From the NCBI GenBank assembly GCA_027559495.1, contig JAMXSV010000019.1:124001-188000 (forward strand): a DNA stretch of 64,000 nucleotides. The letters are read 5' to 3'. The translations under genes were made by a program, and so were the position numbers. This DNA comes from Aurifilum marmelostoma. Taxonomy: Eukaryota; Ascomycota; Sordariomycetes; Diaporthales; Cryphonectriaceae. The notes under the pieces were generated by a model. It saw only the letters and a program-made list of their open reading frames with translations. It did no database searches and was not told the origin of the DNA. Shown here piece after piece: positions 33,041-44,269 of the stretch (the first letter of the stretch is position 1; each line of letters starts with the position of its first letter).

Positions 33041-33695
33041 CCTCTGCGGGCCTAGCTGGACGAAGTACGCTCCAAGAACTGAGAAATACTCAGAATGACG
33101 AACACACCCGGGGCACGGCTTTAGAACTGAACATTCAGGGCATACGCTCTTCTATGCAAGTGCTATTGGTAACATAATTACTCATCAAGTCGAGGCACTT
33201 TTGTCTAGCATTTTTGTAACTCGCTCTTAAAAGGGCTTTCCACACGCGTAATATTGACAACTAAGGGGCCTTATATCAACCACCGAACGATCACTGGCTC
33301 CATTTCCAACAGACCATCCTCCTCCTTAGCCTCTACTAGGTCCGTTTGTCCTGAAGCCTGCGCCTCTTCCACGAGGCTATATTGTACCCAGTGACTCATT
33401 AATTGTATTCATCTGTCTCAGTGCCTACCTACATGACCACGTGGACGAGATCACGGACGTCATGTAATTGCTTTAGGAAGCACTTTGCTGATACTCGACA
33501 ACTATATAGACCAGCCCTTACCCCCCCTCACCCCAATCAATAGGAGGGGTTATTCAGCTTAGCTGTCACATATCCTTTGTCTTTTCGCTCTTCTTTTCGC
33601 CAGCTCGCTAACCACGATTTCACATCTCAGACCTCAAGTTTCACGCATACTTCACAGAGAAGACGCCGAGTATACGAGAGCCCCCAACAATTACA
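33041..33695. promoter_or_regulatory. Intergenic region with F-box gene promoter
   Basis: No gene seen. A TATATA element at 33503-33508 (ACAACTATATAGACC) lies 190 bp before the F-box start codon, and a CT-rich leader follows, both consistent with a promoter. Confidence 0.5.
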
Positions 33696-34775
33696 ATGGT
33701 TTTGTCACAGCGTATATCCCTCCTGGTACAACTGCCTGTGGAGCTAGTGCTCGAGATATGCGATCACATCGCTATCGATAGCCTCGCGTCCACCGCAGCA
33801 CTCGCAGTCACATGCAAGCATCTCTTCACAGTTCTATCCTTCCACGACAGGTCTCCACGGCTCGAGGGACACGAACTCACCACCTTTCTATGTCACCTTG
33901 AGAAAGACCTCGGCGAGGACTTCTATTTCTGCAGCCAGTGCTCGCGGCTGCACAGCTTTTGCTCGTGTTGGGGACCGCTTGGTATTGACGCGTGCACCGG
34001 CTGTCGTAGGAGCCAAGCTCACTTTACGTGGCCATATGCGCTGACCTGGCATCATGTCCGCCTCGTCATGAACCGCTATAGGTTCGGTGGGACCAAGGGC
34101 TTGCCTCTGCGGAACTTGGAGGTGCAGACAACCTCTACTGGGTCCGGTCTTCAGAAGAAATGGGATCACCAATGGTCTGCCAGGATCATCGACGACGAGT
34201 TATTCCTCCAGGCGCGTCACATGGTCCAGGGGTATGGTGAAGAAGACCTCCAACGCACCGTCCGCTATCAGGAGAACATCTGGATTTGTAGGCATGCGCG
34301 TATGAGTTCGAAGGTGACGACGCGGTCCGCGGGCTTTTGGAAAGGGCAAAAACAGGCTGCTAGTTCGTGCGAGAGCTGTCTGACGGATTATAGCACAACG
34401 GTCGAGTGGCAGGAGGACGCAGCCATCGTCCAAGCACCGCGGGACAAAGTAATCTCCTCGGCCTCAGAGCGGACGCGCGACGCCCGGCACTGGATTCTCA
34501 CCATCACCGCGTACCACCAGGTGGGCGACGGCAGCTCACCAGAGAACTGGAAGTGGGTGGCCTTCAGCGGTAGGAACTGGGATGCGCAGCGTTGTAAACT
34601 CGGGTGCTACCCGCCTGGCTCGGTCATGCAGAGATGGTATGATGCCCAAGACCAGGACGTCCACGTATCGTCTTCCAGACCAGTACAGGCCAGCCAGAGG
34701 TGTGACGACCCACGGCATAAGGCCTGGCAGCTCGGTTGCAGGCGTGAGAACGGAAAAATTGATGTGAGGAAGTAA
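33696..34775 (+). CDS. F-box domain protein
   Basis: A single-exon frame of 359 residues. Residues about 9-50 (LVQLPVELVLEICDHI, then LASTAALAVTCKHLF) form an F-box, the Skp1-binding motif of SCF ubiquitin ligases. After it comes a Cys-rich patch, FYFCSQCSRLHSFCSCW, plus ACTGCRRSQ, typical of a large fungal group of F-box proteins and possibly zinc binding. The remainder has no known substrate-binding repeat. It probably selects a protein for ubiquitination, but the target is unknown. ATG context TTACA-ATG is good; there is a plausible TATA about 190 bp upstream. Confidence 0.82.
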   Translation: MVLSQRISLLVQLPVELVLEICDHIAIDSLASTAALAVTCKHLFTVLSFHDRSPRLEGHELTTFLCHLEKDLGEDFYFCSQCSRLHSFCSCWGPLGIDACTGCRRSQAHFTWPYALTWHHVRLVMNRYRFGGTKGLPLRNLEVQTTSTGSGLQKKWDHQWSARIIDDELFLQARHMVQGYGEEDLQRTVRYQENIWICRHARMSSKVTTRSAGFWKGQKQAASSCESCLTDYSTTVEWQEDAAIVQAPRDKVISSASERTRDARHWILTITAYHQVGDGSSPENWKWVAFSGRNWDAQRCKLGCYPPGSVMQRWYDAQDQDVHVSSSRPVQASQRCDDPRHKAWQLGCRRENGKIDVRK

Positions 34776-36135
34776 TCGACGGATCAGCCACGATTAATGA
34801 GATGTTCATATTAATAGTACCGAAAGTAGGAACACCCAGAAGTGTTGTATTCCTGTGTTGCGCGGCAGATCCAATGCAAATAACAATCAATCACCCAAGT
34901 TCCTCATTACATACGTCCCATTTTAGCCTGAAAATTTCATCCCAATAAACATACAGACTAGTGGAAGAAAATAAATTACAAAGCTTAACCATTAGGCGCT
35001 AATACTCGTCTCTTTTCATGAGAGCGAGGTAGAGATGGTGAGAGATAATTTGACCGGTGATCGCAAGACAAAAGAACACACCTCGCTTCGACACTCTAAC
35101 TGGTGATTACATCTCCTCTCCATATACCTCCATTGTAACGTGCAGGCAGAACGAATGGCGGTATGGCCGATTGCCGATCATGTCAGACAGGCCCATAGGG
35201 AGCGCGCCCAAGGTTGCCCACGCGCGCCTGGTAAATTTCTTCTTCCTAAGCTTAATGCTCTAGCAAATCATGCTGCTGTCCAGGCAGTCAGGATCCACCC
35301 ATCTCCATCTTTTCTCAGGTGGCTAAAAGAACAACTGGCTGTCGATCGAACCGACGCTATGCCGTGTTGGTATTCCTATGAATTATTCAAGCTTTTCGCT
35401 AATATTGGTGCCTCAGAACCATCATCTTAGATGTCGAGACTGACAAACCTCTCCGAGCGCAAGCATGTACGAAGGAAAATTCAGTATTCATCCAGGGTCA
35501 TGGAGGTCAGTCACTAACTCCACAGATTGCGGATGATGTCCAATCGTAGGCACCGCGTAATGGTCGGCGAATTCCCTTCAAATTGATATATTTCACCGCC
35601 TATCGCGTATCATCAGGATGAATGCGACGTTAAGAGTCCAGCTGGCCACAACTGACAGGATGTATCGCTGATCCAGAGGCGCCTGATTTGAGTCAGCAGT
35701 GGTTACATTGGCCTTGCCGTCAGGACCCTCAATTTCGGCTCTGCAACCTAGAATGTGAAACATGGGGGGCTTGGCCCGCTCCCAGTTGGGAGCAGGGACT
35801 TTGATCCACCTGAAAATTCCCCTACAAGACGATAGATAGGAGAGACAACATCTTTCTGGATTCTTTTGGTACAACGGCGAACAGACCCGGATTGCCAGTA
35901 GAGAGAGTCTGGGCTCAGATTTACTTACAAGCGAGACAGGTAAGAGAGGACCAACCAGCCTGGCCACTTCTTCACGGTAGCCTTCTCTCTGCAACAGAGG
36001 AGGCGAGGTCTCGCTCTCTTCAAACGCCAAGCGTGTGGCCCCCCTTTTTTTTTTTCTTTCTATCTTTCTTTTATTGTCCTTTGGCCTCACCGCTGGCCCT
36101 GGGCGCGGCACGAACAGAGGCGGCAAATCACCAAG
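34776..36135. other. Intergenic stretch upstream of arylsulfotransferase-like gene A
   Basis: 1.36 kb. Frames such as 35593-36126 (-, 177 codons) have no motif and are rich in Arg, Lys and Pro from a pyrimidine-rich plus strand. No gene is supported. Confidence 0.5.
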
Positions 36136-38016
36136 ATGTTGACCTCAACAGTTGCCTTTCTGGCAACCACGGCCACTCTGGTCAACGGCCTGGACAAATT
36201 ATACCACGACAAGCAGTCCTACAACGATGGTGTCTATGGCGCATTCCCGGAAAATGAGTATCACACGGCAAAAAACTACAGTCCTGCGATACAAGTCAAC
36301 ACATGGAATAAAGAGGCCATGTCCAAGACTGGCTCACATATCCTGATCCGACATGACGCCTTTTCGACTTCACCCACCAGCCTGGATTCGTCCCCGCTCA
36401 TCTTGAGCACGGAGGATCTGAGCACCGTGTACATCAACCGGAGCTTTCCGGGCGTTGCCAACGTCAACGTCCAGATGTACGAAGGGAAGCCTATCTTGTC
36501 ATTTTTCGGAGGGCCCATCCAGGAAGATGTTGGCTTTGGCAATGGCTTCGTCTTTGGCTACGACCAGACGTACCAAGAAATTGGGCTTCTGACAGCCGAG
36601 GGTCTCAAAGTTGGTGCCGACTATCATGAATTCGCAATGACGGGGGACAAGACGGGAATTATCACGGCTTACGAGATTATCAACTGGGATCTGACCCCAT
36701 ACCTCCCCCACGATGAAGACGGCCAGGTCGCGCGACAGGAGGGCAAGCTGCTGGACTGCGTCTTCCAAGAGATCAACCTCGACACCTTCGAGGTGCTCTT
36801 CCAGTGGCGCGCGTCTGAGCATATCCGCATGGACCTTTCGTACGAGCCTGCCGAAGGCTCAAAGTACGGATGGGACTTTTTCCACATGACCAGCGTGCAA
36901 AAGTCTCAGACAGGCGACTTTCTTGTCTCGGCAGCCCATATGCACTCCATATACATGATCGACGGCACGACGGGCGACGTCAAGTGGACGCTTGGCGGGA
37001 AGGGCAACGACTTTGAGGAGCTGCCTTATCCTGAAGGGCGGTCCTTTAGCAATCCCCTGTTGACCATGGGCTGGCAGCACCACGCACAGTTCTACCCCGG
37101 CCGAGACGAAAAGGAGATTACCGTTTTCGACAACCACGGTGTCGATATCAATGGCTGGGGCTGCACAGAGAATTGCTCGCGGGGCCTGCACTTCTCACTC
37201 GACACAGACTCCAAGAAAGCGCAGCTCCTGAACGAGTATCTTCATCCGGTTGGGCTGTGGAGCATCTCCCAGGGAAGCATGCAGGTCCTCGACAACGGCA
37301 ACGTCTTCATCGGCTGGGGTCGCAATCCTGCCATCACCGAGCACCTGCCTGGCGGTGATTGTGTTTTCGACATCCAGTTCTCGCCCTGGCGTTCCCCAAA
37401 AACTAACTGGATGGGTCTCGATAACTACCGCGCCTATAAGGTCGACTGGACTGGCCGGCCTTACTGGAAGCCGGATATTACTGGTGAACGGGGGCGGTCG
37501 GGAGGCATTAGGATCTGGGTGAGCTGGAATGGCGCCACGGAAGTGAAAGAGTGGGTTCTGCTGGGGAGCAAGAAAGGCTTCGATGTCAACGGGGCCCAGA
37601 AGGTTGTGGCGAGGGAGCCCCGTGATGGGTTCGAGACGTCCATGTGGGTTGAGACGTCGTCACCGGCGAGGTATTTCCGTGCCGTCGCTCTGGATGCTCG
37701 TGGGCGTATCCTCAGGGCCTCGGACATCTTCGACATCAAAACCAGAACAGTGACGCCTGCTACGTACCCGGTGACAGAGGTCGAGGGACTCCAAGGACAG
37801 AGCGGTATGGCCAGCAGCAACAACAACAACGATGGTGGCACGACCGCCCACAAAGCTGGAGGAAAGCAAGGTGGTGGTGACAAGGGAAAGGGCAAGGGGC
37901 CTGGGCTGCCAGAAACCTCATATCATGACCTCTTTCCGGAATGGAGCTGGGGCGGGATTTTCTGGAGAGTAGTTGGTGTTGGCGTTGGTATTTGGGTTTT
38001 TTCAAGGTTCCTTTGA
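36136..38016 (+). CDS. Arylsulfotransferase-family protein A (Arylsulfotran_2), intronless, secreted or membrane-anchored
   Basis: A 626-residue single-exon protein. It has an N-terminal signal peptide (MLTSTVAFLATTATLVNG), a long beta-propeller-like ectodomain and a C-terminal hydrophobic segment (about 603-626, GGIFWRVVGVGVGIWVF), so it is probably anchored in a secretory-pathway or plasma membrane. Signatures of the fungal Arylsulfotran_2 family are GSHILIRHD, WDFFHMTSVQKS, SAAHMHSIYMIDG, VKWTLGGKGNDFEE, GWQHHAQF and SRGLHFSLD. Bacterial arylsulfate sulfotransferases move sulfate between phenols using a histidine; the conserved His residues here could serve, but activity of fungal members is unproven. 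Before the anchor lies a Gly/Lys/Asn-rich linker with an asparagine run. A paralogue with introns lies at 59697-61687 on the other strand. Confidence 0.88.
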   Translation: MLTSTVAFLATTATLVNGLDKLYHDKQSYNDGVYGAFPENEYHTAKNYSPAIQVNTWNKEAMSKTGSHILIRHDAFSTSPTSLDSSPLILSTEDLSTVYINRSFPGVANVNVQMYEGKPILSFFGGPIQEDVGFGNGFVFGYDQTYQEIGLLTAEGLKVGADYHEFAMTGDKTGIITAYEIINWDLTPYLPHDEDGQVARQEGKLLDCVFQEINLDTFEVLFQWRASEHIRMDLSYEPAEGSKYGWDFFHMTSVQKSQTGDFLVSAAHMHSIYMIDGTTGDVKWTLGGKGNDFEELPYPEGRSFSNPLLTMGWQHHAQFYPGRDEKEITVFDNHGVDINGWGCTENCSRGLHFSLDTDSKKAQLLNEYLHPVGLWSISQGSMQVLDNGNVFIGWGRNPAITEHLPGGDCVFDIQFSPWRSPKTNWMGLDNYRAYKVDWTGRPYWKPDITGERGRSGGIRIWVSWNGATEVKEWVLLGSKKGFDVNGAQKVVAREPRDGFETSMWVETSSPARYFRAVALDARGRILRASDIFDIKTRTVTPATYPVTEVEGLQGQSGMASSNNNNDGGTTAHKAGGKQGGGDKGKGKGPGLPETSYHDLFPEWSWGGIFWRVVGVGVGIWVFSRFL

Positions 38017-39694
38017 TAGCGTTTGATTTGATTGAAAATGATTTATTGTTGTATGCCCACTTATGATACGATGGGCCCTTGAGACTAGCCAGTGAACCTT
38101 TTCGCAGCAGAGGCTTTGGGCATACCACCAAAACTGTCTACACAGCGGCCGCAGTCCAGACAGGCGCTGGATGAGCCCGATGACCGGGGCAGTATCGGCC
38201 TCAACGTGCTATAATCAACGCCATGTGCTGGCTGATATTGGATTTGAACTCGAGTACTGATGGCAGAACGAGGTACTGAAATAGTAGAATGCTAGAATGA
38301 GAATAGAATGAAAACGGCCAGCAGGAGAGAACGAAGGGAAGGTATTGATCACAAAGAGGGATATTCTTGTGAGCCCGCTGCATGTTGATGTAAAAGGTTT
38401 ATAAATAGCACTCACCTCGTCCTACGGCCGAGACGGTAATTATCATAAGAACAGCGGGATTAGGAAACTTGTCATTTGAGTTGAGACTGGTCACTCTTCA
38501 CAATACATGCTGGCAGGCAGGCATATTAAAGGTGGGGGCGACGGAACGCAGTGTTCGGCCATGTTTGAGGTGGACCTCTTAATGTGAACACTCATTACGG
38601 TCAGCAAAGTATCAAGTAGGCCGAATAGTGTTGTGTGGTCATCATGTCAAGTAACAGGTCTTGGCTCACGAAACAAGTGTGGATGGGACAGAGATCATGC
38701 ACGGCATGCCTCTCTATCTAAGAGCTGGACGGGCCGTCTCAGGGACCAGAGTGGCCCTGGGAAGTACCGTAAGTACGTTGACGCACAAGTGTTCTTGACA
38801 ATTCGGAAGTGGCCGGATCAGCAAAGGTCAGGCCCAGCAGATTCGGGCGCATCTTCCAGTGATGCGGTGCGGAAAACCTAAAAGCTGACCACCTCCCTCT
38901 GTTCCGTTAGCTTGTTATAGAAATCCATCACGTCAGATGCTTCAAATATCAGCTCGGAACGAGGGGCCGGCCACCATTCCAGCCTGGAAGAATGCCAGAA
39001 GAACAAGAATGTGGCCTACTGCATATCGTGCCATGGCAGTTGCAGGCCTTCTCGCGGGCTTGCGGGTCTGTGCTGGACAACTCCAGTGCAGAACATAGTA
39101 GGGGGTCAACTCGGGCCGCGTTGCGTTCCTGGGTAATTATGGATGCGATGATCTTGGCATGGTGTCTACGTGCTGACGGCCATGCCGTGCATCAGGGTAT
39201 GTTATTTTGAATCTAGCCCAGGAACAAGGCCCTCTTGCGTCAGCTCAATGGCCTACTGTACGCTGTCTAGCATACAGAGGTGTGTGCAATGGCGCTACCA
39301 GCCCTGGGCCCAAGGCTGAACTTGGCGAGGTACCGTCTCGTGCTGATCATCCGCATATTGCAGTTGCATTGCATATTCTGTTTGTATATAATGCCGACCC
39401 CTATGAAGCAGAATGTTGGTGTTCTTCATTTTCATTCCAAGCGCAGCCTCACGTCTTCTTTCCCTTTTTCTTCAATTAATTTCCCTTTATTTTCTTGTCT
39501 CTTGACGAGACATCAGCTCCTGGCGGGCTATTTTCCCCATTCTTTCATTACATTCATTCCCAGACTGCGAGTAAGGCTGTAGTCAAGACTGTCACTACTG
39601 GTTTTGTGCCCTGGTTTATCTTCTTCTCTTTCTTCTTATTCCTACTTAACGCTCTTGATCACGTCTGAGACGTTTTTATCCACATTGTGTAATA
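38017..39694. other. Intergenic stretch upstream of chitinase
   Basis: 1.7 kb with no supported gene. A TATATAAT-like element near 39387 lies about 300 bp before the chitinase start and a CT-rich stretch follows to the ATG, so the right end is probably its promoter and leader. Confidence 0.5.
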
Positions 39695-40854
39695 ATGAGG
39701 ACACACGCATTCGCTGCTGTCACCGCCCTGGTGGCTGGCGCAGTGCAAGCCGCGCCGTACACCGCCTCCGGCAGCGAGCGGATGGCCAAGCGCGCCGACG
39801 ATGTGATGACAGGCAGCCAAGTAGCTGTCTTTTGGGGCCAGAGCACCGAGGAGCTCTCAGACGTGTGCGGGAGCGGCGACTACGACGTGGTCATCGTGGC
39901 TTTCCTGACCAGCCTGATACCCCCCAAGTTGAATCTCGGCAAGGATACTGGTGAACCAAGCCAGGCGCAGTCGGCGAAAGACGGCTGGGGCCTGTTTGAT
40001 GGGACTGCTGCTGGGTCTAGCGGGACAAGTGTTGCCGACCAGATCAGCGACTGCCAGAGCAAAGGTGTCAAGGTCATGATCTCGTTCGGCGGCACTACTG
40101 GTATCTCAGATGCGACATTCTCCAGCTCTGACGACGCAAAGACGGCTGCTGACAACCTGTGGTGAGTGTTGTCGTCTACCATGAGCCCGCCCCTCTTTTC
40201 TCTCTCTGATACTGTTTCATACATCTGCATATATCATCTTCTATGATTTCAGTGCTAAGAAGAGATTGCCTTCTGATTGTCAGGAACCTATTCCTCGGCG
40301 GCACCGACATGCAGGACCTGCGACCCTTTGGTAAAGACGTCACCCTCGACGGTGTGGATCTGGACAACGAGACTGGAAACGGCGACAATTATGAGACGTT
40401 CCTTTCCACCCTTACTGGCTACTTCGGCGACGACAAATCAAAGAGCTATTACATCAGCGCCGATCCGATGTGTGGCCAGGTCAATCAGGGAGAAAGCACT
40501 TCCATTCCCACGTCCGTTATGAAGTACATCAATTTCATGAACATTCAATTCTACAACGACGACGTGAATGAGCTCGGTGCTTCTGGCTTCAAGAAAAACA
40601 TCCAAGCCTGGGACACCCTTCTCAGCAGCGTCTCCCCCAGCCCTAAACTGGTTGTCGCCATTCCTGGTGGCAAAGGTGCCGCTGACACTACCAACAGCAA
40701 CCCTGTCGACATTCAGACTGCGGATCAGATCAAGAGCAGCATCTCGGATATCAAGGGCATGGGGCTCAAGAACCTGGGCGGTGTCGCTATCTGGGATGCT
40801 GGCTATGCCGCCAACAACACGGGGTTCTCTGCGGCTGTCAAGGGTGCATTATAA
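39695..40854 (+). CDS. Class III endochitinase (GH18), secreted
   Basis: Two exons, 39695-40161 and 40284-40854, spliced in phase 2 through a GTGAGT donor and TTGTCAG acceptor to rebuild NLW-NLFLGG; 345 residues. A signal peptide (MRTHAFAAVTALVAGAVQA) is followed by a short segment ending in a Lys-Arg pair (MAKRADD), a likely propeptide cleavage site. The GH18 catalytic motif DxxDxDxE is D178-G-V-D181-L-D183-N-E185, with Glu185 the proton donor; the SxGG-like substrate strand is MISFGG. It lacks a chitin-binding module and a GPI tail. It should hydrolyse chitin in wall remodelling, autolysis or nutrition. Length and lack of extra domains fit the plant-type class III group. Confidence 0.95.
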
Positions 40855-41548
40855 GTAAGTGCTCGCCGTCTCATGCTGCATGGTACATCCTCCCGGGTCT
40901 TCTGGCATATTCACTGGTGCCGACTGGGCAGACATAGCTTGTGTTATGTCTGACCATTCTCTTCCTTCAATTATGATGTACAATATTAAAATCGTTGTTG
41001 TTGGCGAAGTTCTGTGTTTTGGAAGGGGCTCTGGTGATTCTGGGACTGTGGGGTATTTGTGTTTTTGTGTTCTTCCTTCGGCTGTAGCTGGTATCGGTGG
41101 TCTTCACTGGTGTTGATCGATATGGGAACGGAGTTCTGGAGTATCAAAGGGCTACGTGGTATATTTTCTTGATGTTATACCAAGTTTGATTCCAATTCAA
41201 GTACACTGTGATTACCGTATGAGGGTATACGACGCGTCAGCCATCTTGTGTGGTGCCGGCTCCGCCCGTCCATGTTTTCCTTGCCCATTTTACCGAGGGG
41301 TTTGTATCTCTCTCTGTAGCTATCTGATTTTTTTTTTCTTTTTCTTTTATCTTTGTGTTCTTTTCGAGACCCGAGAGCGGGAGACAACCACTCTGAACAA
41401 AGGACCATAAAGGTAGCGCAGCGACGAAATCAATGACAATGTTGTGATATACCCCTAAAAATTGGATGAGAGATTGAAGAATGGTAGCGCTGTAGTAGCC
41501 ATTGAATATCCATTATAAACATCAAGAATAATGGGCCGAATGTCCAAT
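40855..41548. other. Intergenic, chitinase 3' region
   Basis: No gene seen. Composition turns T-rich near 41328-41360. The chitinase terminator should lie in the first 200 bp. Confidence 0.5.
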
Positions 41549-41634
41549 GGGGGGCTGGCGCAACGGTAGCGTGTGAGATTCCAGCTATTCTCGGAATTTC
41601 CTCAAGGTTGTCGGTTCAAATCCGGCGTCCCTCA
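41549..41634 (+). tRNA. tRNA-Trp (CCA) with an intron
   Basis: The sequence folds as a tRNA: acceptor stem 41549-41555 with 41627-41633, discriminator A at 41634; D arm 41558-41572 with TGGCGCAACGGTAGCG, the eukaryotic tRNA-Trp hallmark; T arm 41610-41626 with TTCAAAT loop. The anticodon loop reads TTCCAG, anticodon CCA at 41581-41583. A short insertion of about 14 nt after position 37 (41585-41598) is the intron; the five-base variable loop AGGTT and T arm follow. Internal promoter boxes are A (41556-41566) and B (41613-41623, GGTTCAAATCC). The closing pair of the anticodon stem (A31/C39) is a mismatch in this fold. A class II reading with a 16-nt variable arm was considered and is weaker. 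Confidence 0.8.
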
Positions 41635-41661
41635 GAACTGATTGGCCATCAAGGCTAGAAG

Positions 41662-41665
41662 TTTT
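41662..41665 (+). terminator. Pol III terminator of tRNA-Trp
   Basis: First T4 run 27 bases after the mature 3' end; a second T4 follows one base later. Confidence 0.5.
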
Positions 41666-41925
41666 CTTTTGCTCTCGAAATTATGATTTTCGGTACTTTT
41701 TTTTTTCTTTTCATGATCGGATGGTCCAGGAGCTGACATTGCATGTTTGTGAAACATTGACACGACGATCCATGCCCCCCGCTAGAGAGAAACAGCAAAG
41801 CCGGCGACGCACCCTAACCCGGGATTCCACGGAGATATAAACTATCAAGAAACTCGGAAAGAAACAGGTTCTGTTCTGTCTTCTTTGGTTGAACTGCATT
41901 CGATTCCTTGCCCAGGCTTCTTCCC

Positions 41926-43523
41926 TCATCGATTCATCATCCCAGCCTCGGCCCTGGCACATCCATCCGGAAATGCTTCATCAGCACCTGATTGCCCATT
42001 CCCTCCATACGACCTAACCACAGTACACACGCACAAAACGCTCGTCAGCCTCTGTTCTGTCTCATTCATCACCCATATCTTCAGCACGCCTCGGTATTGA
42101 TTTGGTCCTCTCAGGTCAAACTTACTCCAGTACTTTCTCTCTGCCGTCCGCAGCCGATCCTGCTGCTTGAACTGCCCGATGATCGTTGACCGCCTCTCTG
42201 CGGGTGTGAGGTGTGCCAGCGCGGTCCGGTCGCGGTAGGACATCCTGGCGAGAGCCACGCATAGGACGGACTTATTGTTGGTGAGTAGGCGGCGCTCGGC
42301 TCGGGTGAGGGTCTGCATCATCTGAGGTTGCTCCGATGATGGCGACGGCTGGGCGGGGGAGGGAGAAGACAGGATCTCGGCGCGGGTAGTCTCCGCAGAT
42401 GGCGGAAGGTGACTCTCCGGACCGGGGATGAGGTCCTCCAGAAGGACCCCGGCGTCTTGTCGGCCAGACCTCCTTGAGCCCGCGGGCGGTAGCGGCTTGT
42501 GGTGGGTGCTCTTTGGCGACGGGGCGCAGCGGTGCGCGAGGACCTTGCCAGATGCCAGGCGCAGATTGTTATCTTGGTCCAATTTGGCTGCCGCTCCTAC
42601 CCCTAGTCTTTGCACCCTCTTGCTACTCACCAAGCCATGGCCCTCTACTCCCTCGGTGATCCTGTTCAGATCACCACTTTCGCCATCATCGCCGTCCTGA
42701 CTGCCGTTAAGCTCGACCTCAGCGTCCTCATAAAAATCTCGAAACTCGCTCTCGGCTCCCTCGAGATCAACACGGCAGTGTCCCTTCCCCATCATGTGCT
42801 GCTGCACTGCATGAGGGGACTGTCGCTGCGTGTGGCAGGACAGGCACTCGTGATATCCAAAGATGACGAGGTGCATGTACTGGACAATGGTCTCGACGTC
42901 AACGGCGAGCACCTGAGTGCCGTCGTCGATGCTGGTGGGGATGAAGAGGCCGTGCTTCTTATGCATGTGGGTGAGGTTCGCTGGGAATGATGTGGAGAGG
43001 GTGTTGCAGAAGACGCACTGGGCCGGAGTGAAGACGACTTCCGGGATGACCTCCTCGCCCTCGTAGTCATCCTCCTCCTCATCTTCATCTTCTTTAACCC
43101 CGTGATCGATCTCCGAGTCTGTCACCTTGTGTGATGTGTTTATATCTTTGAATCTGGCTGACTTGTCGGATCTGTGGCAATCGGGGTGAATGAGCGAACA
43201 AGATTGCCATTCCAACGGGTTCTTGCTTCCACCATTCCAGATTTTTTTTTGTAAAAAAAAAAGGCAGTCTGGCAGCCATATATTACATACCTTTTGCTGG
43301 GCTCAGCATCGTCATTCGTTGCCCTGCTGGCCTCCTGAACTACAGGTGGTGCTTCACCCGCCGCGGGTGCCTGATTGAGATCATTCCGGACAGCCAACAT
43401 GGCGGTACTGGCGATAGTAGGCTTGGTTGAGTTTGAACTGATGAGCATGGGCAAGAAATAGTTCCAAATCTCTGATTTCGATACCGGGCTACTCAATGAA
43501 GACACTGCAATGTAAAATTGCAT
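41926..43523 (-). CDS. Rei1-like C2H2 zinc-finger protein (zf-C2H2_2)
   Basis: Two exons, 43523-43291 and 43171-41926, joined in phase 2 (AAAAG-GTATGT donor, CCACAG acceptor). The core is a pair of zinc fingers: one from CVFCNTL to HMHKKHG (about 43017-42950), one from CLSCHTQ to QQHMMGKGHC (about 42846-42778), separated by VQYMHLVIFGYHECLSC. This arrangement is that of Rei1/Reh1-type 60S biogenesis factors, which act on late cytoplasmic pre-60S particles. An acidic stretch (KEDEDEEEDDYEGEE) precedes the fingers. The usual N-terminal YTCNTC finger of Rei1 is not found, so this may be a fungal paralogue rather than Rei1 itself. The start is uncertain (43523, 43448 or 43400); the 3' end may contain another intron, since GTAAGT occurs in the codons for KYWSKF near 42130. 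Confidence 0.72.
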
Positions 43524-43572
43524 CTTGTTTTCCTCCGCACCAAGTCCACACACGGCCCCGGGGGACCTTGCA

Positions 43573-43578
43573 TTTATA
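43573..43578 (-). promoter_or_regulatory. TATA box, Rei1-like gene
   Basis: TATAAA on the minus strand, about 50 bp before the first in-frame ATG (43523). Confidence 0.4.
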
Positions 43579-44269
43579 CAAGTATAAGGGTTTACTAGAA
43601 TACACTTGGTCCATCCCATTCACGCCCTCGCATTCTTCCCACCGGATGTAACTTGGCATCCTTTAGCTGGAACAGGGTATAATAATGTGGTTAGAGAGAA
43701 TCGCAAATGCACCCATCCCAATCCATCATGAGTTCATCCCATCTCTGCGTGTTGTCGTGAGAAACCCACTAACAGGCTAGCATACATATAGATCGGTGTT
43801 CTGTTAGTACTGACACAACCTGTACACATCATGACTCATAGCCGATGCAAGTCGCACCACCAATCCGCAGGCATCTCGAGCCGGCGTGCTTGATGAGGGA
43901 GGTCCTTCAAAGAAAAAAGAAAAATTTAGAGGTGAGTCCGACATGTTGTGCCAGAGTCGAGGCTCGAAGGTGTTTTAAAATAAGTCAAGCCCCGATACAG
44001 AGCAGTGGTCAAGAGTGAGAATCAACGGTGCGGATTGTTGGGCGGATATGCGCGTTTTGGGTCCAAATGACTATCCTGGGTGAGTCGGCTACAGTTTTTT
44101 TCCTCTCTTTATGATTATTCTATTTTTATTTATCATGTCTTTTCTTCCTTTTCTTTTTTCTCCTCTTCTTCCCTCTCGACGTTGGGTCTCTTCCTCGTTC
44201 CCATGCTGATGCGTATGGCTGGTGCTGGTGGCCCTTAAGCCCGCAGACATAGACGTCACCCGATAATCA
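43579..44269. other. Intergenic stretch
   Basis: About 700 bp without a supported gene, T-rich around 44096-44165. Confidence 0.5.

Noticed and set aside
35593..36126. 177-codon minus-strand frame overlapping the leader of arylsulfotransferase-like gene A
   Set aside because: Its composition follows from the pyrimidine-rich leader of the plus-strand gene.
41549..41634. Reading the tRNA as class II (Ser/Leu) with a long variable arm
   Set aside because: It needs a ten-base anticodon loop; the D arm and AGGTT variable loop match tRNA-Trp with an intron far better.
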